A stretch of 64,000 nt of DNA from Sesamum alatum (taxonomy: Eukaryota > Streptophyta > Magnoliopsida > Lamiales > Pedaliaceae). The stretch spans positions 8,556,001-8,620,000 of the forward strand of contig JACGWO010000003.1 of NCBI GenBank assembly GCA_034509735.1, read 5' to 3'. Of the stretch, positions 1-11,175 are shown in pieces. The notes under the pieces are model-generated. The model was not told the origin of the DNA and did no database searches. It saw only the letters and a program-made list of their open reading frames with translations. The translations under genes were made by a program, and so were the position numbers. Numbering within the stretch: position 1 is the first letter of the stretch; every line of letters begins with the position of its first letter.

Positions 1-330
1 GACGAAGTCATCATCTAGTCCAAATTTTTTTCGAATGGGTTCCAATAATATCTCTCTAAGTGCTGCCTTTTGCGCCAACACGTCTTCATTTTCTTTTTTC
101 TGGTTGTTCGTATGCTCTCTCATAGCTCTTGAAATTGCCACCGGACATTTTTCACACTTCTCAACATTTGAAAAACCACCAGCAATATGTTGTTTCAACC
201 GTGATACACCCGAGCCTTTCATTTCCTTCCCACAGTACTTACATTTCGTCAACATACGATTATTATCAATCATTTCAACATGCTCCCATCCTATATCTCG
301 CTTTGATTTTGTGGATATATTTGGAGCCAT
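1..330 (-). CDS. BED-type zinc finger protein, N-terminal part (probable hAT-family transposase), cut by window edge
   Basis: Reading the minus strand from the ATG at 330 gives an uninterrupted 110-codon frame that leaves the window at position 1. It starts MAPNISTKSK, has a Trp at residue 15 (IGWEHVEMID) and a metal-binding pattern C30-x2-C33 (CKYCGKEMKGSGVSRL) with His48 (LKQHIAGG) and Cys59 or Cys62. This is the BED zinc finger layout (Trp, CxxC, His, His/Cys) found at the N-terminus of plant hAT transposases and domesticated relatives, where it binds element DNA. The GSG.SRLKQHIAGG core is characteristic. The following Lys/Glu-rich stretch is the usual linker. The catalytic RNase H-like and dimerisation domains would lie outside the window, so an intact transposase, a remnant or a domesticated gene cannot be told apart. 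The start is chosen because the BED domain begins right after it. Confidence 0.85.
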   Translation of the reverse strand, partial: MAPNISTKSKRDIGWEHVEMIDNNRMLTKCKYCGKEMKGSGVSRLKQHIAGGFSNVEKCEKCPVAISRAMREHTNNQKKENEDVLAQKAALREILLEPIRKKFGLDDDFV

Positions 331-464
331 ATCTACAAATAATCAATAAATGAATTCCATATATAATTAGGAGAAGACAATCCCTTCAATACTTTAAATT
401 TCAGCAATTTGAAAATTTTAATTATATTAAACTATAAATAAATAGAATACAAAAAAAATATAAT

Positions 465-1160
465 CTAAAAGGCCTATAAGTCTACTTTCCAACAAAACAA
501 AAACGAAACATCAATCAGATATTTCTATGAAAAGTTATACACATTTTACTCAAGTTGTGCATGTTGTCATATAAAAGCGAAACCAACATAAGCTCCGCAC
601 ATTCGATGACTTAACTGCATTAATATATAGAAGATAATAATCTCAATCATATATATTTTGAAAGCCTTATGAGTCTTCTTTTCAACAAAAGAAAAAAAGG
701 GATTATTAATTCGTTGTTACTATGTAGAGTTATGATTTTTTCACTGAAAGTGTGCATGCTGTCACAACAAGCCTTTCAAGTCTATAAACTGTATGTATTT
801 GACAAATAAACTGTATTAAAAGAAATATAACTAGAATATAGATCATATATCATTTGAAAGCCTTGTGAATCTAGTTTCCAATAAACAAAACAGATCATCA
901 ATTCAATACTTCTACGTAAAGCTACACTTATTTTACTAAAAATGTGCATACTGTCACAACAATCCTTTCATATCTATAAACTGTATGTATTTGACAAATA
1001 AACTGTATTAAACGAAAAATAACTAGAATATGGATCATATATCATTTGAAAGCCTTGTGAATCTAGTTTCCAATAAACAAAACAAATCATCAATTTAATA
1101 TTTCTACGTAAAGCTAAACGTATTTTACTAGAAGTGTGCATGTTGTCTTGAAAGCGAACT
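465..1160. repeat. Degenerate tandem repeat, about 192-bp unit, about four copies
   Basis: Aligning on TTTGAAAGCCTTRTGARTC, copies start near 465, at 657, 853 and 1045, so the spacing is 192-196 bp. Each copy then has TTTCCAACAAAAC-like sequence, ATCAAT...TTTCTAYG, and TTTTACT..AAGTGTGCATGYTGTC. Copies 3 and 4 are nearly identical over about 100 bp; copy 1 is the most diverged and copy 4 is partial. The array lies 130-830 bp upstream of the BED gene on that gene's strand. Confidence 0.7.
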
Positions 1161-1169
1161 TTTTCAATG

Positions 1170-1640
1170 GAAAAACTTAAAAACATAACAGATTTTTGCA
1201 CTTGCTCTAAATCAAAATAATTGGTCACTAGTGTAGAATCATACCTTTTTTCGCTGCTTTTCTTCTTTCAAATTCAACCTTGTTCTTGAGAATATTTTTG
1301 TGCACTTCAATTGTTTGAATTTATTTAGTAAACTCCACTTCTCTACAACTTTAATAAGAATATAGTTGAAGTTATTTGACTAAAAAAGAAATTAGTGTAA
1401 TATTTTAATTTGATATAATTTGATTATTTGGAAAATTATATACATAATTTTGGAATCAATCTCTTTTTTCCTTATTTTTAGCAATTTTGTTATATTTAAT
1501 GAAAATGTGCTAAAAGATTAAAATTTAAATTAAGGGTTTTAATTGGAAACATATGGAAAAATTGTTCTTTTCCTTTGTTTGTTGGGAACAAAGGAAACAA
1601 CAATTGTTTCCTTGAAAATAAAGGACTTTCAAAAATTCCT
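1170..1640. other. AT-rich spacer, no gene seen
   Basis: Low-complexity AT-rich DNA with A/T runs and short inverted repeats around GGAAAC and GTTTCC. No open frame with recognisable protein similarity was found on either strand. The left end of copia element A is lost somewhere near 1640. Confidence 0.5.
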
Positions 1641-1647
1641 ATGAAAT

Positions 1648-3581
1648 TCACTTCGTTCCACCAATGCTGAAACTTTTCGGCAATTTCGGTGGAAATGAAA
1701 CAAAATTCAAACCATGTTTCCAGTCCAAAATTTGAGTAGACAATCTATTTATAATATAAGTGGCAGTCAGCAGAGGTTCAAACCAAAACATGCTGGGCTT
1801 GTTGGACTGAAACATCAAAGCCCTTGCCACTTGTAATAAATGCTTGTGTTTTCGTTCTACTACTTCATTTTGTTGTAGTGTATACACACAGGTTCTTTGG
1901 TGTAATATCCCTTCCTTTTCCATGAAATTTTGCCCATCTTGATTTATAAATTCTATGCCATTATCACTATGCAATGTTTTTATTCTTTTCCCAAACTGAG
2001 TCAGGACCATTTTATGAAATTGTTTCAGCAAAGGCAGTGCTTGTGACTTATGCTTCATTAAAAAAGTCCAGGTGGCCTTACTGTGATCATCAATAAGTGT
2101 TAACATGTATGTGCAACAGGTTAAGGAATGCTGATTATAGGAGCCCCAAACGCCCATGTGAACAAGATCAAATATGCTATCTATTTTAGACTTACTGATA
2201 GGAAAACTGAACCTTTGTTGTTTGGCTAGTGGGCATACTTCACACAGTTCTAAAGAAGTTTTATTTCGGCTAAAATGCATAAAACCCAAATATGTAGAGG
2301 AGAATCGCCAAGAAAAAAAAAAAAACACCCCAAACAACCTTAGCAACATATATAGACCACATGAGGGTATTTTTGTAAAAAAAAAAACACAAAAAATAAG
2401 CTTAAAAATAGCAAAAATACACACCCAGACGCATAGCACGCGCGTCCATTACACCTTCCGTTAATTCATAACGGAAGGGGGGGGGGGGTTCGCCCATTTT
2501 TAAAATAGAAGGGGGTTTTTAGCCGATTTTTTCAAAACATTAGAGGGGTTTTATGCATTTTAGCCTTTTATTTCCTTTTAAGAAGGCCAAGTGGCCGATT
2601 ACAAGAGAAGAGGGGTAGCCTAGTCTTCTATGCCACAGATTTACATTAGTACAACCAGCCACTAAACATACTTCATTAATAGTTTGCATCATGCGTTTAA
2701 TAATGCGCACATCAAAAGAGTGCTCATCAAGTATGTAAAGTTTTCCCACAAGCTTCCCTATTGCCAGAACTTTGTCAGTCTTGCGGTCCTGCAGCAGACA
2801 GAGTGTTGGAGAAACTTGAATTTTACACAGTTATTCTGACAAAGCTTTCCAACAGATAAAAGATTATATCTCAACGAAGGCACACACAAAACATCCTTAA
2901 GATCTATGTTATTGGGAAGCTTAATGTTTCCTATCAATTTTATGCATTATTTAGAACTATCTGCCAAGCGTATGCAAGCCTCCATTTTGTTCTTTTTGTC
3001 AAATAATGCAGCAATGTTACACATATGAGATGTTGCACCGCTATCAATAACCCAAGATTTCAAAGGTAAAAACAAGATATTAATCGAAATGTTACCTGCA
3101 TAATCATCAAACTATGAGAATGTATCATCCTCACTCGATGTCCCTGCATCCATCCAGTAGTCTTCTTACCTCTGCCCTCATGTATTCTGAGATTGCCTCA
3201 CCATCCAGGGCATTCTGCACTAATTCTTGATCAGTGTATTGACAGCTTGTCGTGCTCAATCCCTTGCTAGTAGCCCCAGACCCTTTCTTCCTCTGGTCCA
3301 CGAGGGCCTTGTACCAGTCTGGGTATCCTAGGATCTCAAAGCAATCTTCCTTCAGATGCCCCGTTTTCTTGCAATGGGTACAATACTGCCCTCTCTTGTC
3401 CTGTGCCCCCTTCTTTTTCCACTGATTGTTTTCCACTTCCTCTTGGAGGCCCCTTCGTCTGCATCGCCATATTTTGGGAGAAATTTCCATAGGCTGCACT
3501 GATGTCTCTCTGTCTTTCAGCTTACAGGACTAGGGCATAGGCTTTGGAAACATCTGGTAATGGCTCTGTCATCAGTACTTG
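1648..3581 (-). pseudogene. Element A gag C-terminus, GAG-pre-integrase and integrase fragments
   Basis: From 3581 downward the minus strand carries gag residues (LMTEPLPDVSKAYALVL with an in-frame stop) and a CX2CX4HX4C zinc knuckle CTHCKKTGHLKEDC inside the 3131-3499 frame. Protease-like sequence is broken by stops. The GAG-pre-integrase motif LWHRRLGYPS lies in 2540-2749. After the MITE (2268-2565) the same domain resumes at LELCEVCPLAKQQ and runs into the integrase core: first Asp in TLIDDHSKATWTF, second in TLHSDNGIEF, Glu in VVERKHKHLLQVARAL. Known copia order is gag-protease-integrase-RT-RNase H, and the sequence stops at about 1648 before RT. It is non-functional because of stops, two insertions and truncation. 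Confidence 0.85.
2268..2565. mobile_element. MULE-type MITE inserted in element A
   Basis: 298-bp element with perfect 20-bp terminal inverted repeats, GGCTAAAATGCATAAAACCC at 2268-2287 and its reverse complement at 2546-2565. It is flanked by a perfect 9-bp direct repeat TTTTATTTC (2259-2267 and 2566-2574). A 9-bp TSD is the hallmark of Mutator-like transposition. No coding capacity; it contains a 12-base G run (2477-2488) and poly-A tracts. The host reading frame (GAG-pre-integrase domain) is continuous on either side when the element and one TSD copy are disregarded. Confidence 0.93.
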
Positions 3582-3586
3582 ATTTC
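3582..3586. repeat. Target-site duplication of element B (ATTTC), left copy
   Basis: ATTTC immediately precedes the TGATTG start of B's left LTR. The same ATTTC follows the CAATCA end of the right LTR at 25937-25941. A 5-bp TSD is standard for Ty3/gypsy integration. Confidence 0.9.
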
Positions 3587-5933
3587 TGATTGCAAAAATG
3601 CGTACTAGCAAGTGTACTGGTTATCAAGTAGTATAAAGAATGTTGAACCCACAAGGACTTAATGAAACAATTACCACAACTATGACTAATCTCTAATTAT
3701 TTGGACAATCGAGAATTTGACTGATTTATGGAACTACTAAAAGCAATAGAATCTACTATAGCAAGCAATTACGTCGAAGGAAAAACGCAGATTTAGGAAG
3801 AAGTGCTACGACTATAGGGCCACCTGATCAATATAATGTTTTCAATATTAACGGATCAATCAAATAGACAAGTATTTCCGCATACTGAGGTTTTTCCTAT
3901 TTTAATCCAATATACTCTCTCGAGCTATACCCAACCTATTACTATCAAGGAATTAGGGGATCTCTCCTCTCCAAAACTCGTGACAATAATGCATGCAGAT
4001 TTATGAAAAACCTATGGAACCAGATAGATCCGCCCGAGAGCACGAGCGGAAGCGAGAAAACGAGTAATGTGCGTAAATTTAAATCCAATTTAAATAAACA
4101 TATCCCAAGGGGTGTGCCCTTGGGTGCTCAACCGGGCATTCGATGTAGGATGTGTAATGTCAAATGCCTACATAAATCACATAGGGCATAGATAGATAGT
4201 AAATCAACCAAAGCGTAATGAAATCGTTACCTTTGATGATCTACGTATATTCGGCTACTTGCGTTGTTCCTTCTCTAGAGTGCTCACGAAATCCAAACGT
4301 ATGGATTCTCCAAAGGTGATCCACACCACACCGGAAGAAACACACGTTCTCCTTGCTAGAAGAAAACGGGTTTAATGAAGGAATCAGTTTAAGAGAACAA
4401 CACTATGAATTAGTGTTCTCTTAAACCTACTTTGTTCTTGCTCTTGATTCAAAACCAAGTGAAGAACACAACTAGAAAATGGGAGAGAAAACTGAGAGTT
4501 GAGAGAGAGGAGAGGGCCGAATTTTTCTTCTTCTTTTTCCTAGAAAAAGATGAATAATGATTCACTAATGCTAGGTGTTGTATATACTCATATATATACA
4601 TAATTAATGTGACTATTGGAATGTGTCTAGGTTCATCCAAGGATGTCTAGATACATTCCAATCAATCACCATCAATTCTTCAATCAAGCCTACCAAAATA
4701 TATGGTATGATCAAATCATACCAAAAGGGAAGGGCTTGATTGGAGTTGATTTGTCTCTTTCCAAAAGAGACATGTCAACATACCACCTTGCATGAGACAT
4801 GGCCGATTTTGCTTCCTCCATGGGAGCATTTCGGCCATGTCCAATTATGGGAAGAAGTCCAACTTCTTCCTATTTCAAAATAGGAATTATTTTTCCTCTC
4901 GGGTCAAATTTAACGGACCGGGTTTCATCGTAATCCAATTACGAAGACCCTAACATTAAAATCCAATGTAATGTCCACTTAAATTATTTCTGTTGATCTT
5001 TTTATCCAATTAAAAGATCCAACGTCTCAACGTCTCAACTTTTCATATTTAATCGAAAATTCAATTTACTGATTAAATGAAGGCCCGATACAATATTGGC
5101 CCGTCCATCCAATGGACTTTCCCTCAAGTAATCCAATTACTTATTTATCCTTCGAGATTGACTCCAAGTCAATCTCTTAACCTCCTCGGTGATTTGTGTG
5201 TGACCCTTTAGGTTCACCCTCAGCTAGACTTGGGCCCGTGTCCCACAAGGGCCCGCCACTATGGGTGGCCGTCTAGCAACGGTCCATGACACTAGAGACT
5301 AGGTGAATTGACGTGAACATTTAGGCGCCGATTCCGTACGGGTACGGTCCTTCCGTCTACCGTCTCCCAGCCTTAGTCTAGGGTATGGAATTGGGCGTCG
5401 GTTCCCATCCTTGACTAGGAATCTATGCTTAATACTCGAGACTACGTATGCTTCATTGTGTTGACACAGGAAACCATTCCCTGTTCGACCAACCACTGTG
5501 GCCACAGCTTTAAATAGCACGAACGTGTCTCCGAGTGCAACAAACACAATAACTCATGGATATGTGAAAATAATAATAGATTAATCCAGAAAATATTTAA
5601 CGCATAGTATCAATTAGGCTTTCCATAAGCCTTAGCACAAAAAGAAAATTAGTTCGTCCTAATTCTAACAAAAACACAAGAGAAAAGATACAGAAAATTG
5701 CTGGAAAAAACTGATCTGAAACCAAATTTCTGATAGCCCGTGGGTCACGGGCTAACTTGTAGTCATTTCTGCAGAATTTTGGCTTTTCTCTCTATGTCTG
5801 AATTCTTTTCTTGCGCTTGCCCTTTTGTCCACCAAAGTTCCTAAAAACCACAAATGTACCAAAGAACAAGCATTATATCGAGATAAAATGAGGGTGAAAA
5901 CATAGAAATAAGTTATATAATTTCCCCCAATCA
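3587..5933 (-). repeat. Element B 3' LTR, carrying a foreign LTR fragment
   Basis: It matches the 5' LTR at 24730-25936 from the GCAAAAATGCGTACTAGC end to the AATTTCCCCCAATCA end, with two differences. About 127 bp present in the 5' LTR is replaced by 4029-5539, which is C-type LTR sequence. A second stretch of roughly 240 bp present in the 5' LTR (including its TATA box) is absent near 5712. Confidence 0.9.
4029..5539 (-). repeat. C-type copia LTR fragment embedded in B's 3' LTR
   Basis: This block is homologous to 11190-12706 of element C's left LTR: GCCC..GAGCACGAG at the start, the AAGGGGTGTGCCCTTGGGTGCTCAACC segment, a TATA region near 4585, and CGTGTCTCCGAGTGCA at the end. It lacks both LTR termini (TGAAGG... 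and ...TTCTAACA), has no target-site duplication and no coding region. Confidence 0.85.
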
Positions 5934-5948
5934 AATACCCCCACACTT
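5934..5948 (-). promoter_or_regulatory. Element B polypurine tract
   Basis: Minus-strand AAGTGTGGGGGTATT lies directly against the TGATTGGGGG start of the 3' LTR, the position expected for the purine-rich primer of plus-strand DNA synthesis. Confidence 0.8.
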
Positions 5949-7425
5949 AGATCATGCTTGTGCTCAAGCATATAGCAATGTAATGCAATCACTCTTAAAA
6001 GAACATCCTCTTCTACATCTCACCCTATTTCAACTTATGCCAAAATTTCAAAATGAATTCACCGTCAAGGTGCAACAGAAAAATAATAGACTACACAGTA
6101 CCAATTCACACAAGCCGCATAATATAACAACTGTCTCAACAATCCATTCGGAATAAAAAATGCAAAGTGAGTGAACACCCTCGCTTTGGATACACTCAAT
6201 ACGCTCAAAGTGTTTAAGGGTGGACAACAACTCTCAAGTCATGCTTTCAATGAGATTTTTCCATATGCTTGCTCTTATATCACATCTCCACCGCTTGAAG
6301 TGAGTTCAGAGTGAGAATCAAAGGGTCTTTACCGGGTTGTAACGGGGCTTTAGGTGAGGGTAGGAAACAAATAAGAATGAAAGAAGGGGTTTTAGGGTTA
6401 AAGAAATTAGATGACATTACTTGGATAGGCTTCCATTGTACGAATTTTCTAGTTCAAGTGCAACTTATTCCTTCTTTGTCCTCCATCTTTTTCTTCTTTC
6501 TCTACTTTTCTTTTTGAGACTTGCTATTTTCTACTGATTTTTCCTTTTTTTTCTTTTTTTTTTTCGGGTGACATTTGGTTTCTCTCTCTTTTCTTTCTTT
6601 TTTTTTTTTCTCAATTTCTTTCCTTTAGACACATCTTCACGGGATGGTTGAGACTTGCACTTGAACTCTACACTAATGAGGGAAGAGTATCACAAGTAGT
6701 CATTTCAATCCTTTAACGGTGGGGTTCAAAGGTTTAGGACAAAGAAACGATTGTTCATGGCTTGTATTGTGCTTAATATGACAACAAAATCAGGCTCAGG
6801 CTCAATTAGGCTACTAGGGTGGATATTTATGCAGGCTTAGCTACGAGAGACTTCGGTTCAATCCTAATGCCCTTATCATTTTCACACACCCAACTCGATA
6901 TGCAGTCTCGACATGTATAAACCGAGCAAGTTGTAGAAAATCAAGCTAAAGATGACAATCACATAGCCAACAAAATAAAGGAGCAATAAGATGTGTGCTC
7001 ATAGGCTCAAAAGCTCACCAAAAGGGCTTATATGTGTTACTCACAAGCATTTTTACATTAAAACGATTGTTAAGATATTCATCACACATGTAGCAAGTTG
7101 AGTTTTCCTATGTGTGTCAAGTATTCTATTGCAATTCCAACAATGCATTTATAAATCATATTGGCATGAGTGAAATGGGAATACAATGTATCAAGGTTCA
7201 TCATCATTTTGTTCAACAAATCACCAATTTTCAGAAAAAAATTTCAGAATCATAGCAAATGCATATCATCATACCTCAGCCACACTCATCAACATGCATA
7301 GAATCAGAGGACATCAACCACCCCCACACATAAATCCGACATTGTCCTCAATGTCGGTGCCTCAAACGAATTAAAGAAGATAAAGGATAAGAGATACATC
7401 CCTGAGGGTGTGGGGTGCGGAGCGG
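5949..7425 (-). other. Element B 3' untranslated region, no gene seen
   Basis: About 1.5 kb between the env-like ORF and the polypurine tract. It contains T-rich tracts (6541-6612, purine-rich on the element strand) and no frame with recognisable similarity. Short ORFs here look fortuitous. Confidence 0.6.
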
Positions 7426-8542
7426 CTAATGCGGCGGAGGGTGTGGCGGCTGGAAGAGCATGAAGTCAAAATAGGCGTGTAAGTTCAGCTCCATGCGGCA
7501 CAACCGCTCATCAATGACGTCCATCTGATCATGAAGGGTCTCGGTGGGAAAGGGTGTAGGATCTTCATCCGACCAAGGGCTGGCCGCGTAGCGACGGCCA
7601 AGGCGTGGTCCTGTGGAACCTGCAGGTGCAAAACGAATAATGCCACCTTGGTAGACGATTAGACCAATATGATCCAAAGCCTCAATATCAAGGGGTTGGG
7701 GAATGCATGCAATGTGAAGAGTGGTGTGGGCGAGATCAAACAAGTCGGCATTCACAGCAATATGTGTAACCAAAGACCCAAGAAGTAACGGTCGCTGTTT
7801 AGAGATGATAGTTTGGAACTGGGAAGCGACCCAAAAAACCACATTAATCCTAGTATGAGTAAGCATGCTCCATAAGAAAAACAGTTCAGTTTTGTTCAAC
7901 ACAACAGTTGAATGCTTGCGTCCGGAGAAGGTGAAAGCAAGGAAACGGTGCAGGTACCGAAGGGCAGGATCATGGAGGTAGGTACCTTTAGTCTTGCTAG
8001 AATCATAAAAACGGTTGTCCGGTGCCAAGTTACCGACTAGTTCCAAATAAACACACTGGGGGACAAATGAATCAGGAAAATCGCATGCACTGGACAAATA
8101 AGCATCACTTGTGGCCAAAAGGGGATCAATAAAACCAAGGGCCAAGTTAAAGTCAGTAACAGATAGATTGAAGGCACGACCACACAAGTGAAACTTTACG
8201 GCATCCGGCGTGCTTAAGTGTGCAGGTGGTACAAATTCAGAAGTAGCATAGAACTCACGCATTAACTCAATGTAAACAGGATGTTGAACAGAGCAAAAAA
8301 CAGTCCTAACATGAGTTTCGAATCATTCCATCAATAGTATCCATGAGTTGTAATTCAATAAGCATGGATTGATGGATAGATTTACCTGGGAGACTACGTA
8401 GTGAAGCAATCATAGCATACCTCTCCCGATGACACTGAGAGCGGAAAGTAAGGTGACAACCAAGATCGTTGTCAGTCGGTTGTAGGGTGACACTGGAGCG
8501 GCTGAGGCGGCAACGAGAACGGGATGAGCCAGGAGTGTCCAT
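7426..8542 (-). pseudogene. Athila-type ORF downstream of integrase (env-like position)
   Basis: A 278-codon minus-strand frame (8262-7426) starts MREFYATSEFVPP and runs through VKFHLCGRAFNLSVTDFNLALGF to a proline-rich end QPPHPPPH. The VREFY... and ...GRAFNLSVTDFN segments resemble the plant Athila ORF-1/putative plant transposon protein family. It sits after integrase, where retroviral elements carry env. An upstream frame from an ATG at 8542 (MDTPGSSRSRCRLSRSS) reads into the same protein after one or two frame breaks near 8265-8330, so the native start was probably 8542. No signal peptide or convincing transmembrane helix is visible, so calling it an envelope protein would be unsupported. 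Its function is unknown. Confidence 0.65.
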
Positions 8543-8552
8543 GGGAACCTGC

Positions 8553-8568
8553 TGCAAAAGACGGAAGT
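8553..8568 (-). promoter_or_regulatory. Possible splice acceptor before the Athila-type ORF
   Basis: On the minus strand a pyrimidine stretch followed by TTTTGCAG and CAGGTTCCC lies about 10 nt upstream of the ATG at 8542. Env-like ORFs are usually expressed from spliced subgenomic RNA, so this fits, but it is only a motif match. Confidence 0.35.
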
Positions 8569-8621
8569 CAGAGACAATGACCAGAAGGGGGGAACCCAAA
8601 ACTGGAATGACACAGTAGGAG

Positions 8622-9600
8622 TCAGAGAAAAAAGAAAAAACGTAATAGAGAAACAACGGAAAACAAAAATGTATTTTTTTTTTGTTGTCTTCTGGTTTGT
8701 AGGGGGAGGAGAAAAATAGAAAGAAAACTTAAGAGAGAGAGAAAGAACAAAGAAGAAGGAAAAAGGAAAAAAGAAAAAAAAAACAAAAGGAGTGGCGGGA
8801 AGACGGCGCCGGCGGCGGTGGTAGCGGGCTTCTCGCTGGTGTATAGAGAGGAAGCGACAACAGAGGTGGGAGGTGGATATGGAGCAAGGCGACGGTGGTT
8901 GCTGAGTCTGACGTGGTGCGGCGATGCGGCGGTCGGCGGTGAGCGCGGCTGGGTCGCGGGGCTGAGATGGTGGACGAGACGCAACCGGCGATGAGGAGTG
9001 ACGGTGGTGAGTGCCAGCGGCGGGGTCTGGGCTTGCGACGGCAAATAATGCTGGTGGCTGGAACACGGCGGCAGACGAAGGCGAGGGAGGCTGTTGTTGC
9101 TGAAAAGGGAAGAATGTGGTGAGTGCTTGGTGTGTTGATGAAGATGTTAGCCTAGGTATTTTAGTGCCCTAATTCCGAAGGTTTGGGGATTTCTATTTTC
9201 TGCTGAAATTTTGATTTTTTTTATTATTTGTTTTTTTTTATTATTATTATTGACGAAAATAGAGATAAAACATTTGAGAAAAAAAAAAAAAGAAAAGAAA
9301 AAAAAGGAGAAAATCGAGAAGGATTTTAGCCGTGGTCAGAAGCGCATTCTAAATAGCCGTGGGTCATGGACTATCAGAAATTCGCTTGACAGAAACGTAC
9401 CAGGTATAGTCCGTGGGTCACGGGTTATCAGGAACCCGTTACCTGTGCTGGAATTGAAAAATGGAAATACACACGCATGGGTTGCCTCCTATATAGCGCT
9501 TGTTTAACGTCCTTAGCTTGACCATAGAGTCTCATGGTGTGAAAAGTCGGAGAGGTGGGTCGATGTGAGTCGGTGGCAAGCCCTCGAAGTAGTGTTTGAG
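8622..9600 (-). other. Element B spacer between integrase and Athila-type ORF
   Basis: 8780-9080 is GC-rich, with GGCGGCGG-like repeats that open long overlapping frames on the minus strand (for example 9066-8410). These frames are Pro/Arg/Ser-rich then Phe-rich and look compositional rather than genuine. 9200-9310 is A/T-rich. Two hairpin motifs CCGTGGGTCA.GG lie at 9355-9372 and 9408-9426. Confidence 0.5.
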
Positions 9601-11175
9601 TCATTGGTTGTTAACCTTAAAGGGCTCCTTCTCTCCGTTGAGCTCGACGGCTCCGTGAGGGAAAACATTCGTCACCACAAATGGCCCACTCCACTTGGAT
9701 CGTAGTTTACCCGAAAACAACCTCAACCTAGAATTGTAGAGTAGCACAATGTCGCGTTTTGTGAACTCCTTTGGCCTAATGCAGGCGTCATGCCAAGCTT
9801 TTGTGAGTTCTTTGAATAGGCGAGCATTCTCATAGGGGTGGTGCCTAAGTTCATCCAACTCATTGAGTTGAAGTTTGCGATGTTCCCCTGCACATTGAAG
9901 ATCAAAGTTTAGGAATTTAATGGCCTAATAAACCTTATGCTCTAATTGTACCGGGAGATGACAATGTTTACCAAAAAGTAGGCAAAAGGGTGACATACCG
10001 ATCGGGGTTTTGAATGCAGTGCGATATGTCCATAGTGCATCATCTAATTTCCAAAATCAATCCCTCCTAGAGGTATTCACCGTTTTCTCCAAAAATTGTT
10101 CAAGCTCCCTATTAGAAACTTCGACCTGGCCACTAGTTTGGGGGTGGTAAGGGGTAGCTATGCGGTGGGTAACACCAAAATTTTTAAACAAGGCTTCAAA
10201 CTGTTTGTTGCAAAAATGTTTCCCACCATCACTAATAATGGCCCGAGGGGTACCAAAATGAGTGAAAATATGCTTTTTAAGGAACTTGAGGACCACTCAG
10301 GAATCATTAGTAGGTGTACCAATAGCTTCAACCCACTTACTCACATAGTCAACCGCGACAAGGATATAGGTGTGATTACACGATTTAGAAAAAGGCCCCA
10401 TAAAGTCAATCCCCCACACATAAAAAATTTCACACACTAAGATGTTAGAGAGAGGCATCTCATGACGACGCGAGATATTACCTGTGCGTTGGCATTGATC
10501 ACAAGCAATTACATATGTGTGGGCATCTTTGAACAATGATGGCCAAAAGAATCCACTTTGGAGGACTTTGGCCGCCGTTTTGGATGCGCCATGGTGTCCC
10601 CCACTTTCTCGATCGTGGCAAAAATTGAGGATACTGTGCATCTCCTCCTCGGGCACTCAACGCCGTATCATCCCATCCCCACATTTCTTGTAAACATAGG
10701 GTTCATCCCATAGGTAGTACTTGATATCCGAAAAGAACCTCTTCTTTTGTTGGTACAACATGTGGGATGGGACCAAATTACCTGCAAGAAAATTTGCAAA
10801 GTCAGCAGACCATGGTTCTCCCTTTGTGTTGATAGCATGCAATTGTTCATCAGGGAACTCATCACGAAGGGATAAATCTTGCATGGTCTCAACATAATCC
10901 CTATCGAGTCTAGATAAATGATCGTCAACTGTGTTGTCCGAGCCCTTGCGGTCTTTTATCTCCACAACAAATTCCTGCAATAATAGGATCCACCCCAATA
11001 ATCGAGGTTTAGCATCACGTTTAGACAAAAGATATTGAAGAGCTGCATGATCAGTAAAGATAATGACTTTGGATAGAAACATGTAGAGTCGAAATTTTTC
11101 AATAGGAAAGATCACTACAAGTAATTCTTTCTCTTTGGTAGCATAATTACACTGAGCTTCATTCATCGTTCTACT
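9601..11175 (-). pseudogene. Element B RNase H C-terminus and integrase
   Basis: Reading down from 11175 the frame enters RNase H at RTMNEAQCNYATKEKELL and continues through FTDHAALQYLLSKRDAKPRL, then the connection to integrase. The HHCC zinc domain includes [13 protein letters not shown] and CDQCQRTG (10656-10297). The catalytic core shows WGIDFMGPF, then SDGGKHFCNKQF (10296-10057), then YHPQTSGQVEVSNRELE, giving the DD(35)E set. The C-terminal part (9858-9601) has [25 protein letters not shown], the GPF/Y-type module, and no chromodomain is visible. In-frame stops at about 10657, 10297 and 10057 break it. Element C lies between this part and the RT. Confidence 0.9.
11171..11175. repeat. 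Target-site duplication of element C (CTACT), left copy
   Basis: CTACT at 11171-11175 is repeated at 20915-20919, right after the TTCTAACA end of the other LTR. The B reading frame (YASRTMNEAQ region) is restored when C and one copy are disregarded. Confidence 0.9.

Noticed and set aside
35..349. Plus-strand 104-codon frame at the left edge
   Set aside because: It is the antisense of the BED zinc finger frame, which has clear CxxC/His motifs.
2174..2464. 96-codon plus-strand frame
   Set aside because: Spans the junction of the MITE and the integrase remnant on the wrong strand.
8410..9066. 218-codon minus-strand frame, Pro/Arg-rich then Phe-rich
   Set aside because: Composition-driven: GC-rich then T-rich DNA keeps several overlapping frames open; no motif and it overlaps the start of the Athila-type ORF in another frame.
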